This document shows positions 13,271 through 26,355 of a stretch of 64,000 nt of DNA, piece by piece; within the stretch, counting starts at the first letter, position 1; each line of letters opens with the position of its first letter. The stretch is from NCBI GenBank assembly GCA_036244855.1, contig BQKZ01001412.1:14377-78376 (forward strand), given 5' to 3'. Both the position numbers and the translations under genes were made by a program. Source of the stretch: Temnopleurus reevesii (Eukaryota > Echinodermata > Echinoidea > Temnopleuroida > Temnopleuridae). The notes beneath the pieces were generated by a model, which did not search any database, was not told the DNA's origin, and saw only the letters and a program-made list of their open reading frames with translations.

Positions 13271-13914
13271 ATTAAAAAATAATGAATAATAGATCTGTTA
13301 TTTGTCAGTTTAATTGCTGGTAAATATCAACTATACACTGTCGTCCAGCCTTGCATCTACCTTTCAAATGTCAGTGTGTATCTAATATTCTTGGATCATG
13401 GAATTTTTTCCCTTGGTACTTATCATCAATCAAAAACTGAATATCACACAAAATTCTTATAGCCATGCTGATTTCACTGGCCTTTCAAGACCTATGTTTT
13501 ATTTTAAAAACAAAACTATCCATCTCAAGAGGCAATGCTAGTCAGGATCCTGATAAAGAAACATCCCAGGCCGCTCGGCTGTCTGAACTTTTCCTGGGTC
13601 CAAACAAAGAGCCTCCCGCCTTGTGTACTGCAACCATGGCAACTGTTGCTATGGAAGAGGGTGGAGGATGCTTTTGTTGAGGATGACATGCCCATATATG
13701 GAGCTGGGTCCTCGAGAGTGTGGTCTTGTCAACTTTGATCCAAGCCTGGTTGCAAAAAAGGATGCTGGAATTGGCTAGGCTCACAAGGCCAGACCTATTT
13801 AAAGTTTTTAATTTGTATTTGGTGAAAAACAACATTCATGCATTTGATTGGTAATACTTTACCCAAATTTGTGATTGCCTGGAAATAAAAGTTGACTAAA
13901 GATGCTGATGGTGA
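13271..13914. other. Non-coding, with an X-box-like doublet
   Basis: Contains GCAACCATGGCAAC at 13630-13643 followed directly by GTTGCTATGGAAGA at 13645-13658. Otherwise nothing recognised. Confidence 0.5.
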
Positions 13915-14088
13915 TCGATTTTATATAATGTGCATCTCTTGCTATGGGAATTGTGGTAAAGCGGTTCAGACAATTATTTTTCAAGTGGAGGTTGTTTGTT
14001 CGAATCCCAACCATGGCTTTGATTCCTGTAGGAAAAAATTCATTCACATTGTGCTGTACTCAACCCAAGTGAGATTAAAGGGTACATG
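13915..14088 (+). mobile_element. tRNA-derived SINE, degenerate copy
   Basis: Has RNA polymerase III-type boxes in tRNA order: an A box TGGTAAAGCGG (13954-13964) and a B box TGTTCGAATCC (13997-14007, one mismatch). A SINE body follows that includes attcacattgtgct, actcaacccaagtgag and gggtac, which resembles the tail of common echinoderm tRNA SINEs as I recall them. The tRNA-like head does not fold into an intact tRNA. Confidence 0.72.
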
Positions 14089-14697
14089 ACAGTCATTGAT
14101 TCATGAAAGTTCATGAGCACCCCTTTACTGCTAAGCTGAAGCTGGGGTGATAATGCTATAGGAGTTGAATAGATGGGCAGACACTTTTGTTACCATTGCT
14201 TATATCATCATCATTATTGTATGGCACATACATGTACAAAGGGGAAAAAAGTTCAGATTCTTTATGATAAGACTACTGTGCCATCCTGTGAGGGTGTACT
14301 TTGTTTGCAGGTTCTTTGTGTGACCTCAGCCACGTGGTCAAATACTACTCTAATACCTGGTTGGCTGGTTGGCTGGCTGGTGTGTAATAAATACCCAAAC
14401 CAGCAATTAACCTATTCCCTGCTCATGACCCAGTATATATGCCATTGCCTCTGTAGTAGTTTTCCATTTGGCACTGAGAGGGTTTGATTAAATTGTTCTT
14501 GTCCTGTTCAATTTTCATGGTCTGTTCATCTTACCAGGGAAGCAGTGAAACTTCATTGCATTTCGCTGTAAAAAAGTGATAAAAATTTGAATGTTGGCCG
14601 GAAAAGTGGATTTTCTTTACAAATTTATCAATATTCATTGCATCTCAGGTAGTATCCATCCAGATTCGGCACAAAATATTTGGACATTACATACGTT
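14089..14697. other. Non-coding, nothing recognised
   Basis: Includes a (ggttggct)-like short repeat near 14360-14382 (ctggttggctggttggctgg) and a TACATGTA at 14229. No gene seen. Confidence 0.5.
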
Positions 14698-14874
14698 TTG
14701 GGGGATTTGCTACAAAGTTGCGATCTATTGATGTTGATTGGCAGGTACAAATCAAAACCATTGTTTCATACATTTCTTGTCAAAGCACAGACAAAAAAGT
14801 GAGTCCAAATATGCAACCGATGTGTATTTGCTATCAATTGTAACTTTTTAGCAACACCCCCTTAGACATACAAT
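14698..14874. mobile_element. Foldback (MITE-like) element, copy 2
   Basis: Left arm tgctacaaagttgcgatct (from 14708) is an imperfect inverted match of the right arm atcaattgtaactttttagca (14833-14853), with tttgggggat and acacccccttag at the outer ends. Length and ends match the element at 11442-11613. Confidence 0.58.
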
Positions 14875-17484
14875 CTCTACAGACTTGCTTGCAAGCCTCG
14901 ATTGTCTGCATCATTTTTTTTTTATCAGACGGGAAGATCGATGCAGACAACACCTCAAAATTCTGCCTGTAATTGCTCAATAACTGTCCCAGATTCATTT
15001 AAAGAAATCAGGACAAGTGTGAGAAAAAGGAGGATGGGAAGAGGCAAAAAGAAGAAAAATTGAAAATGAGAGGAACTAAAAATAGGATATTAAAGCATAG
15101 CATGCGCTCTGCTTGACTTCATTAATGTGCACATGTATGTATCTTAGCATGTGGTACATATATAGATGATGTGATAACGCAGGCTTCATGCAGCGTCAGA
15201 AGAAAACAGTTTCAATATTGGCGACCCCTACGGTCCCTCCACCCAATTTGCCCCCTTCGTACCTGAAACCAAAATCAAATCACATTCCCCTGCAAGTCTC
15301 ACCCTAAGGAATATATTACCACAAGACATATTTTCATGTAAATTTCTGGATTTTGACATTGAAAATAAAACATATTCTAATTTGAGAGGGTAGCACCCCT
15401 GTTGGCATTGTTAACCTATGGAGGGAGGCCTGTGTTCTGCAATTTGTCAGCCATGTAAGGGGTAGTACATTTATGTTCCGGAATATTTTTTCAGTCAGTC
15501 TTCATCTGTTTGCCAATAAATCAATATATTTAATTTTGTTTTCCAATATTTTTATGGAATTGTGGAGAGGAGCAGCTATGGAAGCAGTCTTTTGTTAGAT
15601 GCTCCTTTACTGATTGAATTAATTGAATTAAGCTGTATTTAGATTCCATATAGTCCTTTTTAAATAATAATTGAGATCCCGGTTTTAAACAATTTTAGAT
15701 AATTCATAATATTCATTCAAACTATTTTTATTTGAATTTCGAAACATTACTTTTCATACAATTACTATCGCAATTTACCTTTGAAGATTGTAAGTACCAA
15801 CACATTATTGTAGTACCAGTGTTTTTTAGAAACAAAATAATGTTAAAACTCTTCATCAAATGAATAATTGAAATTGGAATGGAAAAACTCTTCAACATTA
15901 TGAATAATGAAATTCAAATTATGTTCCTTCAATAAATAGTATGTAATCAAAATGTGCTTGCTCAAAAATCACAGGGGATGGCGATGGGGGACCTTAAATA
16001 TTAAGCTGAATTAAAATACAAAATTTGGTTGCTTAGTTACAGTTCATCAGTAGATGATGAGGATGTGGTTTGGAAAATTACTTTCCCTTTCATAAATCAT
16101 AAATTGGGGATATCTGATGCATTACCGTATCCTTAATTTGCTTTCATCAATAAATCAGGAGATGATATGGGCTCCATTAGCTGATGTCCCTGTATGATTT
16201 GAAAAGTAATAAAAGATTTCCCAGATTATCGGCAACTGCTATCATATTCTGAATGTTTTAGTTAAGGGTAACGATACTCTGTAATGAGGTGATTATTCTG
16301 TGGCTAATGAAGGGTACGCAGAGCGTAATTGGCTGTTACTCGAGTTGCCATGGTTCCAAAATTGAGCATTATTTGGTCGTTTTCCAGTTGCTATAGGTCT
16401 CTGAAAAATAGTCTCGGTTTTGATATCACTTTTTTGTTATTCTGGCTTATTATGGTTTTAAAATTCATTTATGGAATGACTCACTTCCTTATGTCAGTTA
16501 AGAAAACAAAAGAAGTATTACAATAGTTGAAGTTTACTCTTCTAAAGTTGTCTTCTGCTATTTTTAGGGCATTTATATTTGTAAATGTTATGAAAATATG
16601 GTTAGGTGAGAAATTGGCGCCAAAAGATGATTGAGTAAAGGGCCAGAGTATTACTGAGCATGTCTTATCATATTCTTTGGCTGAGAGAGGCGGCAAAGAC
16701 GTCATTGCCCGGGGCAATGTAGCCATGCATGTGAGGCATATGTAGTCCTGTGTGTACATTTGCGTGTATGCATTTTAAAATGCAATTTTGCTTAGGGCTT
16801 AGCTGCTGTGGTCGGCCAGGTGACGTGCACTTTTCATGCGCTTCGAGAGACGCAGGAAGGGAAGAACAAATAATGAGGAGCAGGAGAAGGGCGGAAGAGA
16901 TGGATGAAGAAAAAGGGGGTCAAGATCAATGAGGACAGTATAAATATCATTTACAACAAATTCAAATAATTTTGACGCAAACATCAATCAACTCCTTTTG
17001 ATATTTCTAGTAACCCTCCTGTATCACTATTCGTTCTCTTTCTCTTCATTTGTCCGATCTCTATTTGTTCTTCACATTTTCTTTACTCTTTAATTTCAAA
17101 ACGCTTTAGATTTGTCAATATCTTATAGTGTTACATTGCTTTAATGTGTTGATTGCTCAGAGGCGGACCATGCAGCAATGTAATTAAGGAGCTAACATTG
17201 TATGCCTTGTGATATAATGTTTCAGGTAAGTGATATATTAAACAAGATGGAGAAGGTCAACTTTCGTTGAATTAATTCAGCGCCAAGAGAGACAGAGGTC
17301 CTCAGCACACTGTAATATAATAGGTCACTGATATCTGTAGGCCTACATACCCCGTGCTTCATCGTGGGCACTGGGACATTGCTGCTCTATCAAAAGTTCA
17401 ATTCCATGGTGAAGAAGAACCGTGTCTCATTGCCAGTGCTAGAAACCCAAGTTAGGCATGATTGTCGCTATGGTGATGTGTATT

Positions 17485-17498
17485 GTTGCCATGGTGAC
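17485..17498. promoter_or_regulatory. X-box palindrome GTTGCCATGGTGAC
   Basis: Matches 12 of 14 positions. A weaker half (GTCGCTATGGTGAT) lies 21 bp upstream at 17464. Confidence 0.4.
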
Positions 17499-17881
17499 TC
17501 ATCACGAAAGTAGACTTTTGAATCACATCAGGGGCTTTTTTATCTGTTGCTGTAGCTTTGCGCAATCTTTGCCAAAGTGGATTGTTTTTCTTTGTAGTGC
17601 ACTTGCATGCCAGATAGGCCACTTTTCATTGAAGGTACATTTTACCTCTCATCTCTTGACTGTGGAAAATGTAGCACTCTGTTTTATTACTCACACACTT
17701 TTAGTCAATTGTCTGAGAGTGAAATGGGGATGGACTGCCTTCTTAAATTTGAGGTGGCTGTTTACAGTCTTGTGTTGTCTTATCACTTTCAACGAGCCCA
17801 ACTGCTATTTAGACAATCTTTCAATTTAGTCTTTGGCAAGAAATGAATAAATTATTTGGAAGCCTTTCTTTTAGAATTGGG

Positions 17882-17946
17882 NNNNNNNNNNNNNNNNNNN
17901 NNNNNNNNNNNNNNNNNNNNNNNNNNNNNNNNNNNNNNNNNNNNNN
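17882..17946. other. Assembly gap, 65 N
   Basis: Run of N; the right flank is G-rich (gtgagggtgggggatgggga). Confidence 1.
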
Positions 17947-20900
17947 AGGTGTGAGGGTGGGGGATGGGGAGGGGGGAACAGATTTTATGAAGAAAATAAG
18001 ACACTGATTGAGTAAAAAGCCTTACAATGAATTTTCCGGTTTTATTTCACGTGGTTTCCTATAATTGTACTGTGATTTTAAAGAATTGATTGAAAAGCAC
18101 AAAAATAAAATTTAGATCAGGCCATGGCCCATTTTCCAAAAAGCGTAAAAATAATATTCTTTGGTCTGATACATGCACTGTATGTGAAGGAGAATGACAT
18201 GCACTGTAAATATTGAACATGAAAGTAACTTGATGTACATTCCATAAGAGTTATCTCTGGACTTTGACCCACAAATTTGCTTGTCTATAGATCCCAATTC
18301 CTATAAATATAATATTGATAGTGTGTATATCAAATAGGTGAATGTGTGCATAGCTGGAAAGGTGCAGCACCTTTTATGCATTATTCTACATAAATGTACA
18401 TGGTCTTTAGACCAAATATTGGTTAAAGAAATCATTGGTTCAAAATCCTTTTTATTTAGAATGTATATGAGTACCACAATATGAATAAATGTATGTCAAA
18501 CCGATAAAGAAGGCAATGGCTACCATTGTTGAGGATCAAACTAAAATTGAAGCAAATTAGCCCAAACATGAATCACCTGAATTTTGTTAATTTCATTGAT
18601 TTAGCACTGATAAATCATCAGTGACCGGCTGGTCATTAAAGTCTCTACTGCAATGTGCGGTGTGCTTACGTCAGCAATAGTCAGTTTAATCATAATTGTG
18701 TCCAATATTTTGACAAGATTCACACCCCTTTTTCGAAACCATCCCATCCGCGTTAGAAGTCCTTCAAATGCCAGTCTATCGGACTTGCATCCCTTGTCAA
18801 AGGACAAAGTTTACGCTTATCAAAAGAGGGAGATCCGACACAACAATGGCCCGAAAGTGAAGTGCTTGTCTAGTCCTAATCTATTGACCAATCTCAAACA
18901 CCAAAAGAAAAGTGTCTTCCTCTCAATATGCCGCCCTAAGTTGGATATGATGTTGGTTCTTGTGCTTAGAGTGGAGTAGTTTATAGCATTAAGGTGTTTC
19001 TGTGAATGGGGATAGGGGAAAATATCTTCTTTAATCGTTTCTTGAAGGAACCATTGAAGAAATGGCTTTGTGATTTGGGCTTGATAGCTGGAATACAAGT
19101 TGATAATTGGTCAGACAATTAATTATAGCCTGTTCTCCCTTCTTTTTCTGTGACATATTAAGAAAATAATTAATGTGGTACGAAAATCACCAGGAAGGTT
19201 GGATTTCATTTTCAATAAGCATCTTCTTGCCAGAGAAATTCTCTCTAAGATGTTTTTTAAAATCCATTTTGATTCATACTGCATTTGATTGAATATTGTC
19301 ATGGAAGGAACTTTAGATAGCCTGAACATCAATCAAAGTGATAAAAACACAAGTTACAAAAAGATGAATTATCAACTTGTACTTTGTTTGCTTAAATGAT
19401 TATGTTGCTTCTGTTTTCTAAGTACAGTAATAATAACAAACCTCAGTTGAGATGAATTTGATTTAAATTTATTTACAAAAAGCATCATCTAAAGAAACAG
19501 TATGCAGTAGTGATAAATACATGCAATAGAACAGGGAGATTCCCTTATTGCATCATCAAATACAATATGAATAACCCTTGAAAGAGAAAAGTGATTATGA
19601 AACCTCTCAGCGCTGGAGATGGGTAATATACCCTATTTAGATCAGAGAGGGGTTGCATACCTTTCCCCAGCAAAGCCAGGTAATGTTTCTATGGCGATCT
19701 GGGAAGCAATTTGCAATTGCATCCTCTTACCAGCCCTTCAGAGTGGCTATTTTCGTTGCTAAATGGTTTGTGGTTAACTCAATTTCAATTTAAAGTGAAT
19801 TTATAACAAATAACGCTGCATTGTATCCAGGTTTCAAGCCCTTATCTCTTTTTTTTCAAGGAGGGTGTGGATGGGAAGTGCCGAGGCAGTTGACATTAAA
19901 ATGTAGGTGAAAAAGAAAGGCAATTTTCTCTTTTAAAACTCAACGTATTTGAAGAAAACTTGAATATTGAGTAAATTATGATGCTGATCATGAAGCAAGC
20001 CCACAGGCTATTAATTACAGCTAATAAGCAGCAAGTAGGGTTAGCCCTATTTCCTTTTGAGCGCATAGCCTAATTATTGTACAAATAATCGTTGTAAGCA
20101 TTGCATATCAAAATTTGTATACATGTTCATGGCTGGCCTATAGCCTGTAGATGTATTGTATCTGCCAAGGAAAGGCAATAAAGAAATCCAGAACAGATGA
20201 AAAGCACAAATGGAGAGTCTTTTATCTGAAATTTCTTTTTAAGTATGACCCAGTTATATATTAAAAGATATAATATTGTCATAAAAACAATCATAAATCA
20301 CTACAATTTTGATAAAATGTCACACAGTGATTACCCTTCTTCGTACAATATAGATGATGGTGGTATAATTAGAATGGTCCGACTAGCTTGTCACTTAATG
20401 CGATATGAACTATACCTCAGTTGTAGAACCAAGCTCATTTACTCTTCTCGTGTTTGCCCAGCATGTCAGCTGCACAAACATATACAGCTAGTACACACAG
20501 CTATTCTGGGGGTTAAAGTACATGCAAAAGGAAGAGCTGAATGAGGAGGGATGGGGGGAGGGGGTAGAAATATGAAGAAATTGGAAATTGAAAGGATTGC
20601 AAATTGATTGGAAGCTCATGTGTACAAGAGTGATTTGTTATGAGGATAATACAGTACGTGCTTACAATAGAAACATATTTGTGGTTTGAACATCAATTTG
20701 GAGAAGAAAGGAAATTAGCGTCACTTCAGAGTCTACTTTCTGAGGAGGAGCAATGTATGTGAGATTTTTAATGATGTTTATATAAGCCGAAAGTCTTTGT
20801 TTGAATGCATTTCTTTGTTTACAAATAATCGTCAACATATGCTATCTTAGTAAGATGTGGAAGAAGTATTGTGGAAAGAGGAATAAGGAATCTGTGGCAA

Positions 20901-21189
20901 GTTATTGGCATTTTCAATGTTTTACGAAGTGACTGTGTCACTGTACCTCTTATTTTTAGTGAAAATGAATGGCTAGAATGTTGGAGGACATGAAAAGGAA
21001 TCGGAATTGATGTATGATATCTGTTTATTTATATAAGAGGAGAAATGGGGATAGATAATGAAAGAATGAAAATAATGGTATCATATTTGAACCCTATTGT
21101 ATTCTGATAGAGAGCAACCATGACCTTAAAGTAGTTGCACAACCATACCCCCCCCCCTCCTCATACCCTCAAATACCAAGACATCATCA

Positions 21190-21560
21190 ACCAGCGTCAG
21201 AGAGGAGTCTGTCGTTCCCATTATCCTGTCTCCCCGGCCGCATCTTGGAGGGCTTTGTGCATGCTCGTTTGCACCACTTCGTGCTGCGTTGCTCATGAAG
21301 TGAATCACTCTTCCCCTCTTGCTCTCTCTCCGTCTCTCCTCACGCATCTTCTTTCTCCTCCATCTCTGCTGGATGGGTCTCCATGGCAACGTGGATTGCG
21401 TCGTCACCCAGGCAGCAGCAGCAGCATCTCCTCGCGTTGCTGTCTTGCTCCTTCCCTGCCTCTCCTCATTCTCTCAGCGTGCATGCATCCCGTCCATGGA
21501 GATGGTGATTAGCGTTCGGAGGACGATGCGGGCTCAAGATGTGATGTGCATGGTCTGAAG
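21190..21560. promoter_or_regulatory. CpG-bearing block, possible regulatory element or UTR exon
   Basis: Higher G+C and CpG than its surroundings. It includes an X-box (21377), a short (CAG)n run (21412-21424) and pyrimidine-rich pieces. Frames on both strands are open but low-complexity and unrecognised. Confidence 0.25.
21377..21390. promoter_or_regulatory. X-box palindrome GTCTCCATGGCAAC
   Basis: Matches 12 of 14 positions, inside the CpG-bearing block. Confidence 0.4.
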
Positions 21561-24500
21561 TATATCGCATTGCAAAAGAGACGGGGAAAAAGACAGTTCG
21601 CTTGATCAAACACAGTTTTCTTGTCAGATGACGATGGTGCTACCCTTTCCGGAGCGTTCTGCTCATCTTTTCTGCTAATTAAGGAGTTTATGAGATTTTT
21701 AATAACAGCTTTGGATGATTATTTGAAAGTGATGAGCGGTTGTCCGTCGAGATGGCAGGGGAGTTGCAGTGAGGTATGGTATAACTCTAAATTGATTACC
21801 TTGCATGCCAATCTTGATTATGAGGTTATATTTAATTGCATTTGGATCTCTTTTGTTCATTCTGTGTCTTTGTTGAAACTATTTATTTATGAGATTTAAT
21901 GCACAAGACTGTGCAGTATACTTCAATGGATTAACAGTAATACATGTAACTTGAATCAATAATTTCTTTTCTTCGTACAGATTGAGGGTGAATCACAGTC
22001 TGTTAGCGTTTTGCAATGATTCAGTTTGAAAATCAATTACAGATGATGAACATGAAATGATTACAATTGGCATTTAAATTACATCCATGTAGTTGCTTTC
22101 CTAAGATTTGTTCACGAAACACTTATCCTATATTGACTTTCAAATTTCAGATGTTGGAATGCTTCTTTCGTTGAGTCACAATACATCAAAATGCTTCATT
22201 CCCTTGTCAATAATCGCTCGATATATACACTCTCTATTAATCGTTCCTCTTTCATTCCATATCTCTCCAAATGCCAAGATCTCGTATGCCATTTGCCCAT
22301 TCAGAACTCAGTTGTGGAATTCGCTGGCTATGGCACTGAGCAAATATACCATGTTAAACAGCACACGTTCTGAAAGGCTTCCTTTCCCTGCGACTTCAGA
22401 TAAAGTATTCATGTGCACAGTGAACAAATAGGCACCATCATTTCCGAGTGTCCTACGATAGGTGCCATCCCAATAGGGGAAAAAATATTCTGCCTCTGGA
22501 TGGTGGCAAACAGCGGTTAGAATGTCAAATATTATGCTCACACAAAGCCATCTTTATTTTTCTTCAAATTTTAGAAACGTTTTTTTTTTTTGCAAAATTT
22601 TTATTTGATCACTTTAGAATGATTACACATTGCAACAGATAGCTTTACGTAATTCATTTGCCAATTAATTAAGGGAATGAAAATAATTGTTTTATTCAAC
22701 CTTGGGAATCGTGTTCCACATATGTTGTAAGAATAATATTTCTATTTTTCATTTTCTGTTCGATTATAGTTTGGAACCTGAAATATTTCATCATTTAAAT
22801 GAAAATTAGTAAAAAAAGAATTTTTTTTTGTGCAAATTTCTTTGGGTGTAGGTACATGTATGTGAAGTCATGTTTGTTAAGCCATTGATGTAAAAACATC
22901 CAAAATCAGATAGAGAGCGTAATCTGACAATGTGTTACAGAATTGTTTGCCTACCAGCTTGTATGACATTGTGATTTACATCTCCATATACCCAGATAAA
23001 ATTACCTGTAACAAAATGAACTGGAGATGTATACTCTGGCAATCTTTTCATCAATTCTTTAATTGATCAGAACCGCTACTTGACGGGATCTTTGTCAGAG
23101 TTTCTACGATTTCATGTCGGGGGATTGTCAGTCGTGTTTGATTATGAGCGGGAGGCAAACAGAGTCGTCAAATTTGTTGGGGAATCGCCTGGAGGCTTGG
23201 TGGGGAACGGGAGCGTGGCCCTCCATCACCAACATAGCAATTAGGGGAGGGATGTGCATCAGTGTCCACCCAGAACCTCGGCCTACCACGATGATGTCAA
23301 CGGAGTGATATGGTGATCGGACAATCGCTGTCTTGTATTTACTCTTAGTGATTCACTAGTCTCACTCAAGAAGACATCTATCAAAGACATGTGATCAGAT
23401 TTGTCTTGTATTTATTATTGGAAATTTAATTGTCTTTTATTTTCATCAAATGTGTTTTGATATGAAAATTTATCACTTTAAATTACTGTCAAATATTTTT
23501 TCCAAAGGCATGTCCATTGAAGACCAGTATTGGTCTCACTCTATATATGTTAGCTTTTTGTCAAAGCTTGGCATATCAGCCTGGTTATCAACAGCACTAT
23601 TTCCCAGCAGATTATCAAAAGACTTTGGTGCATTTGCCAGAGGAAGAATATTTTCCTCAATTTGGCCATGTAAAATGTATTCTTCATTTCTATTTTTTTG
23701 CTCCTTAACATAAAGAATTCTCTCTGTGTAAAGGATATAATAAAGGTATATTTCATTTACATTCTTTATTGTTTGCGTATTCAGCACACAGCTCTGCTGT
23801 CTTCTGTAAGGACATTAACATTGTAGGATTATAAATCTTGCATATAGAACCATGGGATATTTATACAATACAAATGGCAATGCAAATTTTCTTCACACAT
23901 GTTATACGTATAATTGTTGCCCCATGTTGAACTGTGTGAAACTTTAAAGTGAACAGCATATGCAGTGGGAGATATTGAATAGATTAGTGGTAGCCATGGC
24001 AACTAAACTCTGAGGTGTATGGCAAAAGTTACAGGGTGCCAGCAGATCTGTAGCTTACTCGATACCTACTTGTGTTTTTAACGAGACCCCTGATTGGCTA
24101 GTTTGTTCAGGTAATGCTGCTTATCTAACCTTCTGGGGAAGTGATTAAATGAGCAGGAAATCAGGTTGTAAGCTAGTCTAAAGGCACAAACCCAATTGAT
24201 ACAGTTTATTGAGAGACGCTAACTGCTGTGCCATGCCAATTAGGATAGACCTAGCAACATTGGTACATACATGTATACATACCAAGCATTTGCTGCTTTA
24301 TGAGCTTGCTTACACATTTGTACACATATAAGTTGGTATCCAATAGGCATAATGTAGTTTTCTTATCTCCAGACTCCTAAATTGCAGAGCATACAAGAAG
24401 ATGGACTCAAAGCTTTCACCTGAAAAAATATTGTGTCAATCATGTTATTGGTCAGTTGGGAACTAATTCCCCTTCTCCAAGACGCACATGTGCCATACAT

Positions 24501-25829
24501 CAATCATAATACCTCGGACTATGCAGATTAACCTCCCTAACACTGCACACACAGGAGCTAAAGCCGTGCTGGGGTTAGACGGGTTAATTGCATTCACATG
24601 GGACCCGACCAAAACGGGCTAGTTGTTTTCCTGTTTATTATCCATCGGCTGGTTTCCTCATGGGCAGATTTCCTGTGTCAGGAACAATTGTTGTCAGGAT
24701 AAACTTTGTTAAACGCATTAGGAGCACATGGATACATAGCCGTAGGAGACATACTTGAACATAGGCCTATATAAAAGTGTGTATAAAAACATTATCATAG
24801 CCAGATAGTTTGCTGAAAGAAATTCAATACAGACACCAGTACATGTGTACTGAATTATGCTGCATTTTTTTATGTTACATTGCAGTGATTGATGAAAAAA
24901 AGTTGATTTCAAGATGGCAACATTATGCATGATGCTAGACTTAAGTCTTTTCAAAGAAGATGAATTTTTAAGGGGGGGGGGGGAGGAATAAAGCAAGGAA
25001 AATTGACACGATTTTGCCTCAACGCATTTCTTATGTAATGTGTGGTATGTTGTTCTTGGCTGATTCATTTTTATATTTTGAACATGAAAATCAAAGAGAA
25101 CTGCACATGCTCATGAATGTGAAATAAAGATAAATAAAGAAATGATGTCATAATGTCAAATAGTTGGATTTCCACAGAAGGTGTATTGCCCAACATTTAA
25201 TCGGTGTAAGATGCTTTGTCCCTTTTGTTGAAAACTATTTACCCAGGTCTAAACCTTTTATTGGCTACTTTCTTGACGTCTTGCTTATTGGTTTTTATCA
25301 ATGCAAGTAAAAACCTGTTTGAGTTAACCTGTTTGAGTGTATGACATTGCATAATACACTGATGATGACACGTGTTCAAATATTTGGAAAGTTATGACAC
25401 AGATAGAGTGAACAATTTTTTGTTTCTTGTTGTTAAATTGCATCACTTTCTGCACTGCCATTTCACATCTAATGTAGACAAATGGTTGATTCTGCTTCAT
25501 TAATTCAGTTTATAAGTTTAAACCTGCTAAGTATATGAATTATGATGAAGAAAAGTGGAACAAATATTATGGAGATTTTCATATTGTGGCAGGATTTTGA
25601 TGGAGCAAATATCTTTTTGAGACTTTCTGTTTGTAGAGAGATGCATTTTACAAATGTGTCATTTTCATAACTCGGATATTTGTCGATACCACTTCCTTTA
25701 ACAGCTTAGGCCTAGCATTTCCTTTAATAGGATTGTCAAGCCCAAGAACAAAGAAAGACATAATATGCCTGCACAAGGAAGATAAGATTCATAAATCCAT
25801 TGCCATGCTGTCCCAAGTGTGCTTGGGAG
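21561..25829. other. Upstream non-coding DNA
   Basis: A+T-rich, with TACATGTA words at 21941, 22853 and 24268 and an X-box at 23990. A G-run lies at 24972-24982. No gene or transposon recognised. Confidence 0.5.
23990..24003. promoter_or_regulatory. X-box palindrome GTAGCCATGGCAAC
   Basis: Matches 13 of 14 positions. Confidence 0.45.
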
Positions 25830-26355
25830 TGTGTATGTCCCATTTGTGAAACCAGCTGGCTGGACCAATCACGGAGTCCGATACAAACCTGGCCGGAGTA
25901 GAGCAGTGGGTTGCTTCCTCCATCCACGGTTGTTGTGTGAATGCGATATGAGTCACAGAGGAGTTGGAAAGCTCTCCATGTTGCTGGTTGGGCTATACTT
26001 GTGACTGCAGGCAGTATTACAAGGAACGAGAGCTGGCACACTCCTTTGCTACGCCCCGCAAGCCAGCTCGCTCGCTTGGGAGGACCGTCCCCATGCACCC
26101 TCCGTTGCACTGCCGTCTTCCGCTATCTTTTCCTTCATTGCGCGTTCTTCCCTGTGACGAGGATATCCTTCATTGTCTACAGTACTGAGTCGAACGCTTA
26201 TTACGACATATTCGCCATAGAGATACGCGTCCTTTGGTTTATTTACATGTTTCTTGCCGTGCTTTGCCCGATTTGGATTTTTATAAAGGAATAATTTCAC
26301 TCTTTCTTGGATTTTACTTTTTGAATTTTCAAATATGGTGCGAAGAATTTTAAAG
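25830..26355 (+). promoter_or_regulatory. Possible FoxN2/3 promoter and 5' UTR exon
   Basis: CpG-bearing block with a CCAAT box (ggaccaatcacgg near 25863) and a GC-rich box (ctacgccccgcaagcc near 26050). It ends in a consensus donor TAAAG|GTGAGT at 26355/26356. A short ATG frame (MVRRILK, from 26335) reaches the donor in phase 0 and, if joined to 36086, would stop after eight more codons. It therefore cannot extend the FoxN2/3 protein and would be an upstream ORF. The transcription start is not determinable. Confidence 0.3.

Larger units (their letters stand above)
14875..21189. other. Upstream non-coding DNA with one assembly gap
   Basis: A+T-rich. It contains X-box sites at 16344 and 17485 and a 65-bp gap (17882-17946). 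An unassigned frame at 18653-18979 (108 residues) has no recognisable domain. No gene called. Confidence 0.55.

Noticed and set aside
13930..14012. Functional tRNA gene
   Set aside because: A and B boxes are present but the arms do not pair into a cloverleaf, and a SINE body follows, so it is a retroposon head.
25736..26110. Minus-strand frame of 124 codons
   Set aside because: It lies across the promoter-like CpG block, has no recognisable domain, and its openness is explained by higher G+C.
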